From Pegea sp. RAD2-039 (taxonomy: Eukaryota; Chordata; Thaliacea; Salpida; Salpidae): a stretch of 64,000 nt of DNA. Below, piece by piece: positions 1 through 12,899 of the stretch. The stretch's first letter is position 1, and the number at the start of each line of letters is the position of its first letter. A model generated the notes under the pieces. The model saw nothing but the letters and a program-made list of their open reading frames with translations, had not been told where the DNA came from and searched no databases. The stretch covers positions 248,001 through 312,000 of the forward strand of contig JAQGEQ010000332.1 in NCBI GenBank assembly GCA_034620365.1. The letters run 5' to 3'. A program made the translations under genes and the position numbers.

Positions 1-1840
1 AAAGAATCTCTAGTGACATACATTTGTTAAAGTTTCTTATTCTAATTGAGTTTTTTGAGGTTTAAATTTATACTTTTCTACAACAACCTTAGATGGAGAA
101 GCTTTTATTTTGCAATAAATACTAACTATCATAGTTTTTAACCAATCATTTAAAAATTGTGTGAATAACGTTTTAGATAATTATAAATAAAAACTGATAA
201 GTTAAAATGAGAAAAAGATGTTTGAGCTTCTTAGATTCTTTAGTTTACGATTAGGCTTATTTTTGGAGTTTTCTTCGATGCTAACTCAACCGTGACAAGT
301 TGTTTAAACATCCTGTTCCATTTTTTATCTTTAAAATATGTTTTAGAATTATCTCAAATAAAAAGTTAAACAAAAGTAAGAGATACTTTAATTTGTAACG
401 TTTTAAACTGTTTGTTGCCAGCAAAATTTGAAAATATATATTAGCAAATCTTTTGTTAGCACTTCAAATGCTAAAATAGTTTCTTGTTTTCAAATGTCTT
501 CAAAATTGTAAAGAATACAATATAATGGCTTCAATATAACGATGGGAAAAATTTACACAAGTATAATTGATTAGATTTTGATTTTGACATTTTAAACATG
601 ACAAACGTTGTTGTAAACTTTATCTTGAGATTTCAATAAGTTTTTTTACATTTTTCTGTCTGAAATGTTATGGCTGTAAACTTTATCATAACTGTTGAAC
701 TTTTGGTCTGAGATTTTAAGATTTTTATTCTAAAAGATATGTTTCAGAAATGAAATTATTTTAGAATTGTCCCACTAAACTTATCTATAATAAAAATTTT
801 TCACTTTTAACTTTGTCGAAAATGACTATAAGTCTTGTAAATATCTAAATTTAGGTTTTCCTAAAACTGAAAAAATAAACAAACAAATACTTATTTCATT
901 GTTTATATATTTATTTATTTATCTATTTATTTGTTTATTTATTTATTCATTCAACGCGTGACTGCGCAAAAAGAATAGCGCCTATAGCAAAAAAAAAGTA
1001 TTAAGAGCAAAGAGATAATTGAAAGGTCATAATTATTACAGTTTAAACTTAATACATAAAGGTCACTGTAGAATGTAAATTATGAATCGAGATTTTAATT
1101 CAACGAAATGAGAATATAAATCAAGGAAACTGGTTGTTTCACTCATCATTTATGTATATTTAACTATTGATATCTAAATGCTTTTTATTTTATTTAATTG
1201 TAGCCCTATATCTAGATTTACTTGATTCATTAAAAGGCGAGACTGCAATTGAGTTTTAAATTTTAATAATTTCATAGCTTTAATAAAAACTAAATTGTCT
1301 TAAAAGTGCTATCAAAGAAAAAGTTTTTCTTTTCAAAGGCGAGAGAATTCAGGTTTATCATGAGTTGTTTGTGGTTACTTTTGAGAAAAAAGAAAAGCGT
1401 TTTATCATCAACTGATATTTAATCTGTCTTGTTGTGTAAAGAACTTCGGTTAGTTGGCAGCACCTACTACGTGTTATTGTATTACTTACACTTAATTAGA
1501 ATTTTCAAATTGCAAGTGTTCTCTATCATAGGCTTTTTGATTCTTTATAAGATTTTAATTGAAATAGCATCTAGTTATTAATATGTATTTCAATTTCTTT
1601 TAAAAAAAAATTTCTGAATAAATCAGATTATAAATAAACTGTTGAAAACTGTCAAAGGATGTACTTAATTTTTAGTACTCTCTTAGATTTAATCTAAAGT
1701 TTATTATCTTATAAAAGCTTTTTTTTTAAATTACGTGGTTTGATATAATTCTATGAAATAATTTCTTTAATGAAATATTATTTTATTGTACTTAAAAAAA
1801 CTAGGAATTTTATTACTTCAGAATTTAAAAAAAATTTCTA
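1..1840. other. AT-rich non-coding stretch with a TTTA microsatellite
   Basis: No convincing coding exon was seen on either strand. A degenerate (TTTA)n run lies at about 903-950, followed by a short, unusually GC-rich patch (about 953-983). The stretch ends in a pyrimidine-rich tract and AG at about 1840-1851, which looks like a 3' splice site for the gene that follows. Confidence 0.5.
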
Positions 1841-1891
1841 TTGCAATTTAGGTTAAAACCTCGCTGTAACATTCTACTTAAATACATAAAA

Positions 1892-2611
1892 ATGACGATT
1901 TTAGATACTGGAGCTGCTAATCCATCTGAAAGGGTACAAGACAGACCCCCTCAACTATTAACAATAACAGGAGTAAACGAAAATGGTGCAATAAACATCG
2001 ACGTAGAATTTCAATTCGATGGTAATATGAGCATCGTTCAATTTGGGAATGAAACTGGTGACTTTGGATTTCAATTAAGCTCTGTTTTTACCAGAGAAGG
2101 TAGCAAGTATTTGCTTATTTTACGTTTAACTTATGGTCCAAGAATTAATCTTTCATTCACTGATATGAGTGATGAAAAAAAGATCTGGGTAATTGGAGAC
2201 AGCGCTTGGTTTCGTTTCGCTGATCTTATAACTCCAGCGTTTACTGGTTTCATCGCAAATAAACGTGGTTGTTTCGATTTAATCGAATACGTCACGCTAC
2301 CAATGAAAAATAGAAAGATGATGTCGTTAATAATGAAAACTATTAACTCTTTGAAAGATTACTTTAGAAGTGAGAGTACAGATCCCATTACTGGCCTGGA
2401 TCAAAAATGTTTTCCGAAGGTGATGTTTTATACCGAAGTCGGAAGAGTACACGGAGCATGCCATGTCTGCAAGTTTCCAAGACTACCTGGACAATTTATA
2501 TCTGTCCTGCCATGTGGTCACAGGCTACATAAAGCGTGTTGCGACATGTTTTTATTTTGTCGCTTTTATTGTCCTAAATGTGGACATTATGTCCGAAACG
2601 AAAGTTGGTAA
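1892..2611 (+). CDS. RING-H2 finger protein with a possible jacalin-like N-terminal domain
   Basis: A 239-residue open frame from the ATG at 1892. The frame is open further upstream, but only from a TTG; a tract resembling a 3' splice site (pyrimidines then AG at about 1850-1851) suggests a 5' UTR intron instead. The C-terminus has a complete RING-H2 ligand set: C190, C193, C208, H210, H213, C216, C227 and C230, spaced C-x2-C-x14-C-x-H-x2-H-x2-C-x10-C-x2-C. RING-H2 fingers usually recruit E2 enzymes for ubiquitin transfer. Residues about 40-150 are beta-rich and contain a TYG strand, then an FTGFI-N-x-x-G turn, resembling the end of jacalin/ZG16 beta-prism lectins; this is a weak, by-eye match. 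An AATAAA sits just after the stop (2613-2618). A RING-less paralogue is at 26757-27337. The RING call is firm; the lectin call and any substrate are not. Confidence 0.8.
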   Translation: MTILDTGAANPSERVQDRPPQLLTITGVNENGAINIDVEFQFDGNMSIVQFGNETGDFGFQLSSVFTREGSKYLLILRLTYGPRINLSFTDMSDEKKIWVIGDSAWFRFADLITPAFTGFIANKRGCFDLIEYVTLPMKNRKMMSLIMKTINSLKDYFRSESTDPITGLDQKCFPKVMFYTEVGRVHGACHVCKFPRLPGQFISVLPCGHRLHKACCDMFLFCRFYCPKCGHYVRNESW

Positions 2612-2669
2612 AAATAAATTAATTAATTCAATGTTTGACTTCAAGAAATGTTCCTTCTTTAGATTCTGA

Positions 2670-3215
2670 AGTCCGCAAAGTGATTTAATTTGTTGAATGT
2701 TAAAAATGTTTTCTTTCTGAAAAACAATTAATGTCTTCTCACTTCAGTAACTTCTTGCACTCTTAAAATTTGCATTTGTAAAATACTTTTTTTCCACCCG
2801 TAAAAATTATCTAGTTAGTTTTCTAAGAAAAAGCAACTTTATATCTAGTCTATATATCTAGTCGGTATATTCCTGTAATACAATTATTTCTAGAATAAAC
2901 CATGTGATTAAATCTGTTCAGTAGTTTACAAGGCTTATTTTTGGTACAAGGATCTTTAAATTTCAAAAAGTTTTCATATTGAGCAAACTACTTTAGCATA
3001 ATTATGTGTTTATTTAAAGTCCCAAAGTTTGTAGGCTAAGAAAAATTAAATCTATATTTCTTAACAACTTTTTCTTTCTATAAAACTCTAAGATTGTAAA
3101 CTTCAATGAAAATTAATAATGTTTTAGATGAAATATTCCTGTTAATTACTTTAGTATCAGTAAAACAAAGCAGTTTGGAGTTCGCCTTATTTTATTCCAA
3201 AGAGTGGTTGATAAT
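2670..3215. other. AT-rich intergenic stretch, nothing recognised
   Basis: No open frame, RNA gene or repeat relation was seen. Another AATAAA occurs at about 2893, too far from the preceding stop to assign with confidence. Confidence 0.4.
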
Positions 3216-3216
3216 T

Positions 3217-3520
3217 ATTTATTGCAACAAATGCAAATGAGGGTGCCTAAGGAGATCATCTCCCCCTAACACACATTCTTATAAATAACATCTATTAAGT
3301 TAGAAATATAAAAAGTAAAATATAGAACACATGGCATTTCATCAGTCCTCAAAACATTTATCAGAAAATAATTAAATATAATTTTAATATTAAACAAAAG
3401 GGAAAAATACAGTTTAGATGTAATATGTGTCGTCTGAGTTGATATAACTTGAAGGAAGAAATAATTGAAAGGAAGCGTCGAATATTGGGTCAATCAAATT
3501 ATGGATAATTTAAAAAATAA
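3217..3520 (+). repeat. R2 repeat copy 1 (internally deleted)
   Basis: It shares the start motif GAGGGTGCCTAA plus a purine/pyrimidine hairpin with copies at about 57.05 and 58.43 kb, then a 'cacatgg.atttca..agtcctcaaaaca' block also seen at about 57.15 kb. It ends with the TTGATATAACTTGA block and a 'TGGATAATTTAAA' terminus like that of the 58.4 kb copy. The central ORF-like section found in the other copies is missing. Confidence 0.6.
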
Positions 3521-4057
3521 AAATTGAGTCGTATTTAATCCGTCCAAAATAACTAAATTTAAGAATATGAGATGATGTTCATAATTTTCGATATTAATAT
3601 TAAGTTTCCTGCATACCAATCTCCTAAATGTGGCTTGAACAAATTCGACATTGTTAATATCACCAACTTGATATGGCACCCATGTACTTACATGGTATTC
3701 AAAATTTAGACGAATTTACAAATTTGAGAGATTGATAGAAAAGCATTGATCAATACATTCCAAAATGTGAAATTTTCTGTAAAGATTCATTTGAAAACGT
3801 AAAATATCTACTTTTGGCAGCAAGTTTAATATTCGTGAGTTGTTTATTAATTTCTAAGTAAGACTGAACAACATCAAACAAATTCATATTAAAAGTTTAT
3901 TTCAAACTCTTACAAACATCATTTATTAAAATTACCAACTTAATTTGAGCAAAACAAACATTGTTTAGAAGTTAATGCTTTTTTAAAAAAAGCGTTGTTG
4001 TTTGTATAAGTATTCAAATAATGAATACTATAATTAGTATTCAAAATAATATAAATT

Positions 4058-4297
4058 ATGTGTGGTATTCAATGTGTCTGTGATTTTTTTGAAAAGACCA
4101 TGGTAGCTTTTCTGTCAGAATCGGCATTACAAACCACCGAGGCCCACGTGACTATAACTTACAATTTTTTTCAAATAGAATCTGAAACAGAAAAATATAA
4201 ACAAACTTTCAAATTTGCCAAAGTGGTAGCTTACAATTCTTCTCAATGCTGTTTAATATCTGCTACTGATAACAAAATGTGGAAACATCCAAACTAA
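4058..4297 (+). CDS. Short hypothetical ORF
   Basis: An ATG-initiated open frame of 79 codons just outside R1 copy A. I do not recognise the product: it has two CxxxC-like cysteine pairs near the ends, no membrane helix and no clear domain. There is no obvious splice context and no second copy in the window. Given the AT-rich surroundings and length, chance is a real possibility. Confidence 0.15.
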   Translation: MCGIQCVCDFFEKTMVAFLSESALQTTEAHVTITYNFFQIESETEKYKQTFKFAKVVAYNSSQCCLISATDNKMWKHPN

Positions 4298-4344
4298 TAT
4301 TGATCAGAAAAATGTTTTCCTTTAAGAATAAATCTTTCATTGGC

Positions 4345-7075
4345 GACAAATCCTATTTTCACATCTTCAGTCCATTTCAACCACTTCTGTCTTCTTTCCT
4401 CACAATTTTTCATTCCATTTTCTATTAACCACGAAATAAATTTGTTAAAATTAATAATAAATAAAATCATAATTAACTAATATGGAAATATTCTTTCATT
4501 TAATTTTAACCACTAAACGACAGCTGCATATATATAAATATAAATAAACAACCAGATGAAGAATAGTTTGAAAACAAAATGAAATCAATTGAAAACTTAA
4601 ATAAATTTTATATTTCAATTATATACAAAATTCCATCAAAATTTGATGTGAGAATTAAATTATAAATTATTTGTCTATAATAGTTTATTTGACAAATATT
4701 TATTTGAAGTAAAAAAGGAAATTTAAATAAAAATTGTTTCAAATTTTTACTAAATTTTTAAATTAGTTTATTTTAAAATATAAAAATTATATAAATATTT
4801 TACTTTTAATGATTTTTATCACTTCTGAAACTTTCTTTATAAATGACGTAATAAGATGATGTCATCATAGAAACTGACTTCCTTAATCTTCAATCTTAAC
4901 AAAAATTCAGTTATTTAAATTTTTGAATATTCAACAAAATCTTGAATTCATTTAGTTTGAAAAAAAAAAACATTTAAAATGAATTTAAACTATTCTTAAT
5001 ACAAATTTACTTAGAAATAAGAGTTCAACAACATGTTGAATGATTGGAAAGGATTATCAAAAGATAAAATTGAAATAATAATAAAAAATCAATGATTTTA
5101 AGAATATAAATATAATTACCAGATGGTTAATTTTCTTATATTTCAACCGCTAGCTGGCGCCACACAACTTTTGTAAACAAATCAAATGATTTATAAGAAT
5201 TTATGTTTTCTAATTAGTATTCAATAAAATATAAAATCTTAACTGAATTTAATTCGAGTATTTGATAAAAAATTATTTAAATGAAAAATTATTGATTAAG
5301 ATTTATGAAAATTATTTTTATCAATAATTAAGAAATATTTCATAATGAAATTATAAAATAACTATAAACTTTGCTTTTTTGAAGATTGAAGTAAATCAGA
5401 AAAAGTTTATTTCTATTTAGTTTCCAATAAATATAATTATGAAACTATTTAAAAAAGTTTTTAAATTGAAAATAAATTCATATATAGATCTATTAGTAAA
5501 TAAGTCAACAAAGAAAATTTTAAATAATTCTCAAATTGAATCCAAACCTGAATCATTTAAATGATGGCAAAAAACAAGACCAGATGGAATCTGGTACTGA
5601 TGCTACAGGTGGAACTGATCTTGATGTAACTACAACAAAATATTTAGTTGTCCAATCTGTTTAAAAAAACAATATTAAGATTTGTTGAAGGACAGTAGTG
5701 ACTAAATGGTCCATAAAGTTTGTAGATCACATTGACCTGGAACATTGACCATGAAGTCCTTTTTTTGGTAGAAACTCCAATATCTGCTGGAGGTTTTGTC
5801 AGCAGATAACCATCTACAGTGATTAAAATTTGTGAAAGTTTATGATTATTAGAAGATTGAATAAATTGGGATAAAAAACAATTTTTATAAAAACCATTTA
5901 ATAAAAAACAAGATTTAATTTCCATTTCAAAGCAAGAATGTCAAACAAACCCAAGGTTGGTGGAAGATAAAGTTTCTTTTAGGAAAAAAGACTTCAAGCC
6001 TTTTTATCATGCTGGTTCAACTTCTTTTATATTTTTATAAATCAATTATTATAAAGCTCTTAAATTTAGAATCTATAAATTAACTAATTAAGCTTTGAAC
6101 TCCAATCATCAAATACACTGACAATTTTTCTACAGCTAACCTGAATTACAAAGAAGTTCACACAAGACCTATAAAAAATCTAAACCAAAAATAGTAGATT
6201 GCCAAGGTGGTAACATCGAGCTTATTTAAATAACTAACTATGCCTCCTAAATGTCTCACCCTCTATTATTAACTAGGAATTTAATATGTGAATTTCAGGG
6301 TAACTTATAAGATCAACCTTCAAAATAATTTGATAATAAAAAATAAACTGGTAATAAAAAAATATATTTCAAGAGATTTTATATAGGAAAAAAGAAGTTG
6401 TTTTGAGACATAATGAATAAGACAATTCATTAATCTAAAATTAATTTAATAAATAAATTACAGAATTATTATTAATTTAATTACATTTAATAATTAGTTA
6501 TTAGTCAGTTTCATCAAAATTATAATCAACATTAATCTAATCGTTTTATTCAGAGAAATGGCAATGATAAAGGTCAAAAGATAGAAAGAAACAAACTTAG
6601 GATTATATTTTTACTAACAGTTAATAAATAATTAAAATTAATTATTCTAAACAAATTCAGAGAAAAATATATTATTAAAAAATAAACTAAAAATTGAATT
6701 TCAAAAAGAAAAAGATTTAATTAACAAGAATTATTAAAAAATAATAAATCATTAGGATTTCGTCTTCATACATTTTAATAAATTCTATATTAAATAAAAA
6801 GCTTAAAATTGGACTAGTCCCATCTAAAATTATTAACTTATTTATAAACCAAAAAACAATTTCTAGGAAAATAAATATGACAACGTGAAACCTAATAAGA
6901 ATTGTTTAGAAGATTACAAAATAACTTTACTAAAATGGTGCTTATAAAGTTTCAACAGGTAAATTAGTGCAAATTCGATGAATGAATTAAAAAAAATATT
7001 TTAATCTATAATTTTCGATTTAGAATATTGCTTTAAATAGCTTTTATTTATGTATATGTTGGAATATGTTTATCT
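4345..7075 (-). repeat. R1 repeat family, copy A (minus orientation)
   Basis: Its reverse complement matches R1 copies B, C and D along most of its length. Landmarks are the block around TGGCGCCAGCTAGCG (here about 5150-5170), the 'ACCAGATGG...' blocks, the 'AAAACCTCCAGCAGATATTGG' block (about 5780-5815) and the 'CAATAGATAAACAT' end. The outer end at about 4345 matches the end of copy D at about 37745. No intact transposase or reverse transcriptase was recognised, so this is a non-autonomous or unclassified interspersed repeat. Confidence 0.75.
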
Positions 7076-7354
7076 ATTGATAAAATTGAACTGGATTCTT
7101 TTTTGAAGGGGTTAAAACTGTAATGACCAATTATTTTACAACTAATATTTTACGTAATTCTAAATTTATATAATTTTAAGCATCAGAAAACTGTTATACT
7201 TAATTTGTAGTGATAAATTTTATATTAAAGTTATATATTTGTTTGCTTTCCGAAAAAGAAATTACAAAAAAAGTAAAAAACTCTTTTTTATGTTTGCTAA
7301 AATCCTTTTCAGCTAAGAATTGCTCTCAATAAAAATATTTAAATTTGGCTTGAA

Positions 7355-7600
7355 CTTGAAAAAGATATTGGTCATAGATGAAGCTAAACCATTTACAGTT
7401 AAATGTGATGCAACGATAACATTCATTAATACTACTTGATAGGAAGATTTACCGTCAATTTTAAGGGCCCTTTTACGAGTAGTACTAATAATTCTTACAC
7501 AGTAATTAGCTGCTTGGAGGAATTGTTTTCATTTTTGAGCTTGAAGTCGTTTATTCGAATCGGGATTCGACTTTGATGCCTCGACAACTGAAGGATTATT
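7355..7600 (+). pseudogene. Degenerate retroelement RNase H-like fragment (Ty3/gypsy-like)
   Basis: One frame reads IDEAKPFTVKCDA, which resembles the start of LTR-retrotransposon RNase H (..KPF.V.tDAs..). After stops and a shift, a second frame reads GRF...GPFTSSTNNSYTVIS, which resembles the following GRP..F.SR.L.SSE.NYS.IE region. The order and spacing fit, but the identity is low and there are stops and a frameshift. No LTRs were seen. Treat it as a possible fossil only. Confidence 0.35.
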
Positions 7601-7619
7601 TGTTAGGAAAGGGAATTTC

Positions 7620-8530
7620 AACTCACCACCACCCACAAAGTAATAGCCAAGTTTATCATAAGTTCATATTTTATTGTTTTGTAATGTTTATATGTCAATT
7701 CGTTCAAATATAGTATCACTAAATTAATGTGTCTTCAATCATTTAGCTGTTAAATACAAATTATTAAAAGAAATAATTAATTATAAAGAAAACGTTAGTT
7801 CTTGATTCACCCAATAAACCAAATTACAATTAACTTACAAACTCTGCTGGAAAGCTTGTGGTTCAAATCTTAAATTATCTTTTATAAGTTGTAACTGAAA
7901 GAAGTAATTATCACTAAAAGTTCTTATTTTTCTTATACTGATTTAAACTGAACATCAGTAAGTTTGAAAAAACTTTCATGTAATAATCAGTTTGATAATA
8001 AATCATCGGATAGTTGATATAGCATATAATAATCACATTCTTTCAAATAAGATATTTTAATTTTATTTCATATAAAGAGGTTTATGAATAATAATTTTTA
8101 TGAATTATTCTGTAACTGATAAGAAACATTCAAATTTTTTTAAACCTGTTAAATTTGTCGAGGCTTTTAAAATAAAGCAAAAAATTATATATTTTGCTTA
8201 GTAGCTATTCTTGTCAGCATTGTCTGATATAACTACTTATAACTTCAAATTAAACCTTGGTGAAAAATTAATAAAATCATATGAGACGAAAGTATATGAT
8301 TTTATAATGTAATTATTTTGGTCAAATATTTGGAAAAGTGGAATAAGCGACGCAAAACTAAGAAACCGTATGAACAGTTTTTAATAGTTTAAATAATGAT
8401 GATGTAAGATATTTAATTGATACATTAATTGTACTAGGAGCTACCGGAAAACAGCACATCACGGTAACACATATTCTCACAAATTATAATTATTAATTAA
8501 TATTTGTAATTAAGATTCAATTAAAGAAAA
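7620..8530. other. AT-rich stretch between inverted R1 copies, nothing recognised
   Basis: No gene, RNA or repeat relation was identified in this spacer. It lies in the roughly 2-kb gap between R1 copies A and B. Confidence 0.4.
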
Positions 8531-8539
8531 AAATAGATG

Positions 8540-8840
8540 AAACAACTTAGTAGTCCCCACAGCACATAACCGTGAATAATCACATAAAATGTAAACTATA
8601 TAAAAAGTAAACGAGAATCATAGTTTAGAAATATTCCTTTCAGGAAGAAAAAAATGGTTCAATTTTTGCATGAACAACATGAGAGAATCTGACATGACAA
8701 TGTCTGATGGCAGCTGGGTCCAAGTTCTAATTGCGTGGTATAAGAACAAATTTGCTCTGATTAACTTACCAGGTGATATGGGCTTTTTATGTAACGTGTA
8801 TAAGTTGATGTAACTTGAGAAAAAATTTAATAGTAATCAC
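8540..8840 (+). repeat. R2 repeat copy 2
   Basis: Related to the 57.05 and 58.43 kb copies. It contains the ORF-like segment in which one frame reads SDMTMSDGSWVQVLIAW, matching equivalent frames in the other two, and ends with GTTGATGTAACTTGAG. The hairpin-bearing start motif is not clearly preserved. Confidence 0.55.
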
Positions 8841-9029
8841 AAATGCAATAAAGTTTTTATAAAAGAATTTGACTTTGATTATTAATTCAACGGATTTAAC
8901 AATTGATAATAATAGATAAGAAATGTGTCAAAATAATCAAATAAATATTAGTAACAACTAAAAAGTTAGTTTGGAGTAATTTTAATATATCTAAAAGTAT
9001 TAAATAAAAAATGCATTGCTTGTTATTTC

Positions 9030-12000
9030 GCCGGCAAGACAAAAAACAAAACTTGTCTTAAAAACCGCTATTTTAGTAGCGTTTTTTTGTTGAACAAACA
9101 TTTTCTTTTAAACATGTTGCATCTTCTTATTGCTCATATTAAATCGGTAAATGGAATAAATGATAACTTTAATAATTTAAAAGAAACTTTTACCTATATT
9201 TGCTTAATTGCAAAATCTATGAAGCGAAACAAAAAAAATTAAATTTTAATAATATAAATAAAATAAATTCTGCAACTGTAAAATAATACTGTAATACATT
9301 ATATTCCTAAAATGTTTTCTAAAACAAAGATGATACTCTGGGACTTTGGTATCAAAACAATCGAAGATCTTGCAGCCAACGGACGAGATATTATTCAAAT
9401 AGATTAAGATTAAATAATGTGCAGCAGACTAATATAGACTATCTAATAGTAGACTGCGATAGATAAAAACTTATAAATTTAATAAGGAAGTTACAGAATT
9501 GAATACTTTATTTTTACAACGTATTTTCTTGATTATATAAAACAAAACAGTTTGAACCTACACCATTTCACAAGTATTTTAGAAAACATAAAAAATTGAT
9601 CTTTAATTTAAATTTATTTTCTTTTACTTAAAGCAAATAAATAAAGAGATAATATTTATATGAAAACTATTACTCCAAATTAACTATAGCAATTTTATGA
9701 CTTTTACTATAATAGAAATTTATGATTGCGTAAAATTATAGTCATAGCAGTAATGTCCTTTGAAAAAACAATTCAGCATAATTATATCAATAGATAAACA
9801 TACATGAATAAAAGCAGTATAAACTTATATTTTAATTAAAAATAAGCTTAAAAAATTCAAGTATTTAGATTACTTAAAGTATTTATTTCATTGTTCGAAT
9901 GTGCACTATTTAAATTACTTAAACTTTAGAAACGCCATTTTAGTTACACTTTAATTATTTTGTATTCTTCTATATAATTCTTGTTAGGTTTTACGTTGTC
10001 ATATGTTAAATATTGTTTTCCTAAAAATTGTTTTTATTTTTATAAATATGGTAATAGTTTTAAATTTTGATTGGGAGTAGTTAAATTTTAAACTTTTTCC
10101 ATTTATAACATATTTATATGGTCATTTTGATTTTCTTAAAATAGTTAAAACAAACTAATTACTTTTGTTGATAAAGCTAATTTTAACTTCTGAATAATTT
10201 TTCATTATTTTATGTTTCAGGATATTATTATAACAAAATATTATGATCTTTTCCAACAAATTTTAAATTGATTAGCTCAAGCTCTTGTTTTCATCCTTAA
10301 AAAATAAAAGTGAGTTTAATTAATCAACATTTTGATTTAAAATAATTTTTTTTTTTAATAATATATTTTTTTATCTAATAATTGATTTAAATGTAATAAT
10401 AATTGGTAAATTTGTTTAGAATATTGATTTTAATTGTAATAGTTGTTAGTAAAAATATAATTATATGTATGTTTCTTCCTGACTTTTAATCTTTACCAAA
10501 TGTAATCTAATCATTTTATTCATGGAAATGGTGTAAATGATAATTTTGATAAAATTAATTTAATTATTAAATTTAATGTGAATTTTTGATTATTAAATTG
10601 TTTTATTCATTTTATCTGAAAATAACGATTTAATTTATCTATAAAATCTCTTTAAATATCATTTACTAATACTAAATTTTTAGACCAATTTGTAACTGCA
10701 GAATGCTTTTCTGGTTAATTTCTTAATTAAGTCTTTCTCTCCATGTGGTCGCTGACAATTGCTTCTTGGCTTTGTTAAAATGAATGTGTTATATAGTCGT
10801 TTTTTTTTTAATACCAATCTCTTATGGTACAAATATTTAATGTTGATCTTATAAGTTTTTCTAAAAGTCACTTATTAAAATCCAAGTTAATATTAAAGGA
10901 TAGGACATTTAAGAGGTATAGTTAGTTTTTTAATTAAGTTCGATCTTAGTCACCTAGGCAACCTACTATTTTTGACTTAAAGTTTTTTGTGAAGTTTTAA
11001 TTTTTTTTTATTTCAGTTGTGGAAAAATTGTCAATGAAGTTGATGGTGGGAGTTCAAAGCTTAATCAGTTTATTTATAGATTCTAAATTTGAGAGGCTCA
11101 TGATAATTGATCCAATATTGAAATCCGGTATTGAAAGAACTTGAACAAGCATGGTAAAAAGGCTTGTTGTCGTTTTTCCTCAGAGGAACTATATACTTCA
11201 CTGAACTTGGGTTTATTTGGCATTCTTGCTTTAAATTGAAAAATAAATCTTTTTTGTTCAGTTTAATTTTTCAATTTTTTTGATTATAACATCTTTGAGA
11301 ACTTATGAGATCAAATCTCATTTATTAGTTCTTCTTTATCAATTCAATCTTTTTTTTGACTTTTAATTTCATTTGGAATCTTGTTGCTCACCTCAATAGA
11401 ACTATTTTTTTGGTGTAATTATTATTTTTGATTCCTTACACAAATATGTGAAAAAACCAGAGGAGACTAAAGGTCTCTTTTTGGCATTATATTACCTTAA
11501 TAAAGTAAAAACCTTGTAAACGTTCTGATTGTTTAAATTAAATTTGACTAATTAGTTTTTTCTCACTTCTTGCTTATTCAATCTTCGATTGATAATAATT
11601 TTTAACAAACTTTAATCACTGGAGATGGTTATCTGCTGACAAAACCTTCAGCAGATATTGGATTTTCTACCAAAAATAGGACTTCATGGTTAATGTTCCA
11701 GGTCAAAGTGGTCTACAAACTTTATGGACCATTTAGTCACTACTGTCCTTCAACAAATCTTAATATTGTTTTTTTAAACAGATTGGAGAACTAAATATTT
11801 TGTTGTAGTTACATCTAGATCAGTTCCACCTGTAGCATCAGCACCAGATTCCATCTGGTCTTGTTTTTTGCCATCATTTAAATGATTCAGGTTTGGATTC
11901 AATTTGAGAATTATTTTAAATTTTCTTTGTTGACTTATTTACTAATAGATCTATATATGAATTTATTTTATAGGTTGGTATATAATTTTTTTAATAGTTA

Positions 12001-12895
12001 AATATAAATTTGTTTTAATTTTTTAAAAATAGTTTCATAAATATATTTATTGGAAACTAAATACAAATAAACTTTTTCTGATTTACTTCAATCTTCAAAA
12101 TTTAATTTTGTTTTTATTTTTATTATAAAATATTTACTTAATTATTGATAAAAATAATTTTCATAAGATTTGATCAATTTTTCATTTAAATAACTTTTCA
12201 TCAACTATTCGAAATAAATTCAATGAAGATTTTTTTATTTTATTGAATAGTAATTAGAAAATCATAAATTTTTATAAATCATCTGATTTGTTTACAAAAG
12301 GTGTGTGGCGCCAGCTAGCGGTTGAAATATAAGAAAATTAACCATCTGGTAATTATATATTTTAAATCATTGTTTTTTTTATTATTATTTCAAATTTATC
12401 TTTTGATAATCCTTTCCAATCATTCAACATGTTGTTGAACTCTTATTTCTAAGTAAATTTGTATTAAGAATAGTTTAAATTCATTTTAAATGTTTTTTTT
12501 TCAAATTAAATGAATTCATGATTTTGTTAAATATAATAAGTTTTAAATAACTGAATTTTTGTTAAGATGAAGATTAAGGAAATCAGTTTCTATGATGACA
12601 TTATCGTGTTACATCATTGATGAAGATACTGTCACCATTGATGAAGATCAGATGAAGTATAATATTTATATATTTTTTCATATTTTCAAATAAACTAATA
12701 TTTATTTAAAATTCCTATTTTACTTCAAATAAATATTTGTCAAATAAACTATTATAAACAAATAATTTATAATTTAATTCTCATATCAAATTTTGATTAA
12801 TTTTAAAATAAAATATAAATTTATTTACAAAATTTATTTATGAATTTATATATTATTAATTAACAAATTTATTTCATGATTTATAGAATTCATGT
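9030..12895 (+). repeat. R1 repeat family, copy B
   Basis: A nearly complete R1 copy. In order: an AAAACCGCTA-TAGCG hairpin followed by a T-run (9061-9088); a 'GGGACTTTGGTATC' block (about 9340); 'CAATAGATAAACATACATGAATAAAAG' (9790); blocks shared with copy E (10680-11530); the AAAACCTTCAGCAGATATTGG block (about 11640); the GTGTGGCGCCAGCTAGCG block (about 12301); and a Tail ending near 12895. It is in the opposite orientation to copy A, so the two could pair as an inverted repeat. Confidence 0.75.
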
Positions 12896-12899
12896 ATGT

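Noticed and set aside
2463-2669. 68-codon plus frame inside the RING gene
   Set aside because: It overlaps the RING-H2 coding sequence in another frame and has no features of its own.
4858-4880. TGACATCA/TGACGT-like palindromic elements (also near 37060) as CRE/AP-1 sites
   Set aside because: The motif is short, shared simply because both are R1 copies, and not linked to any gene start.
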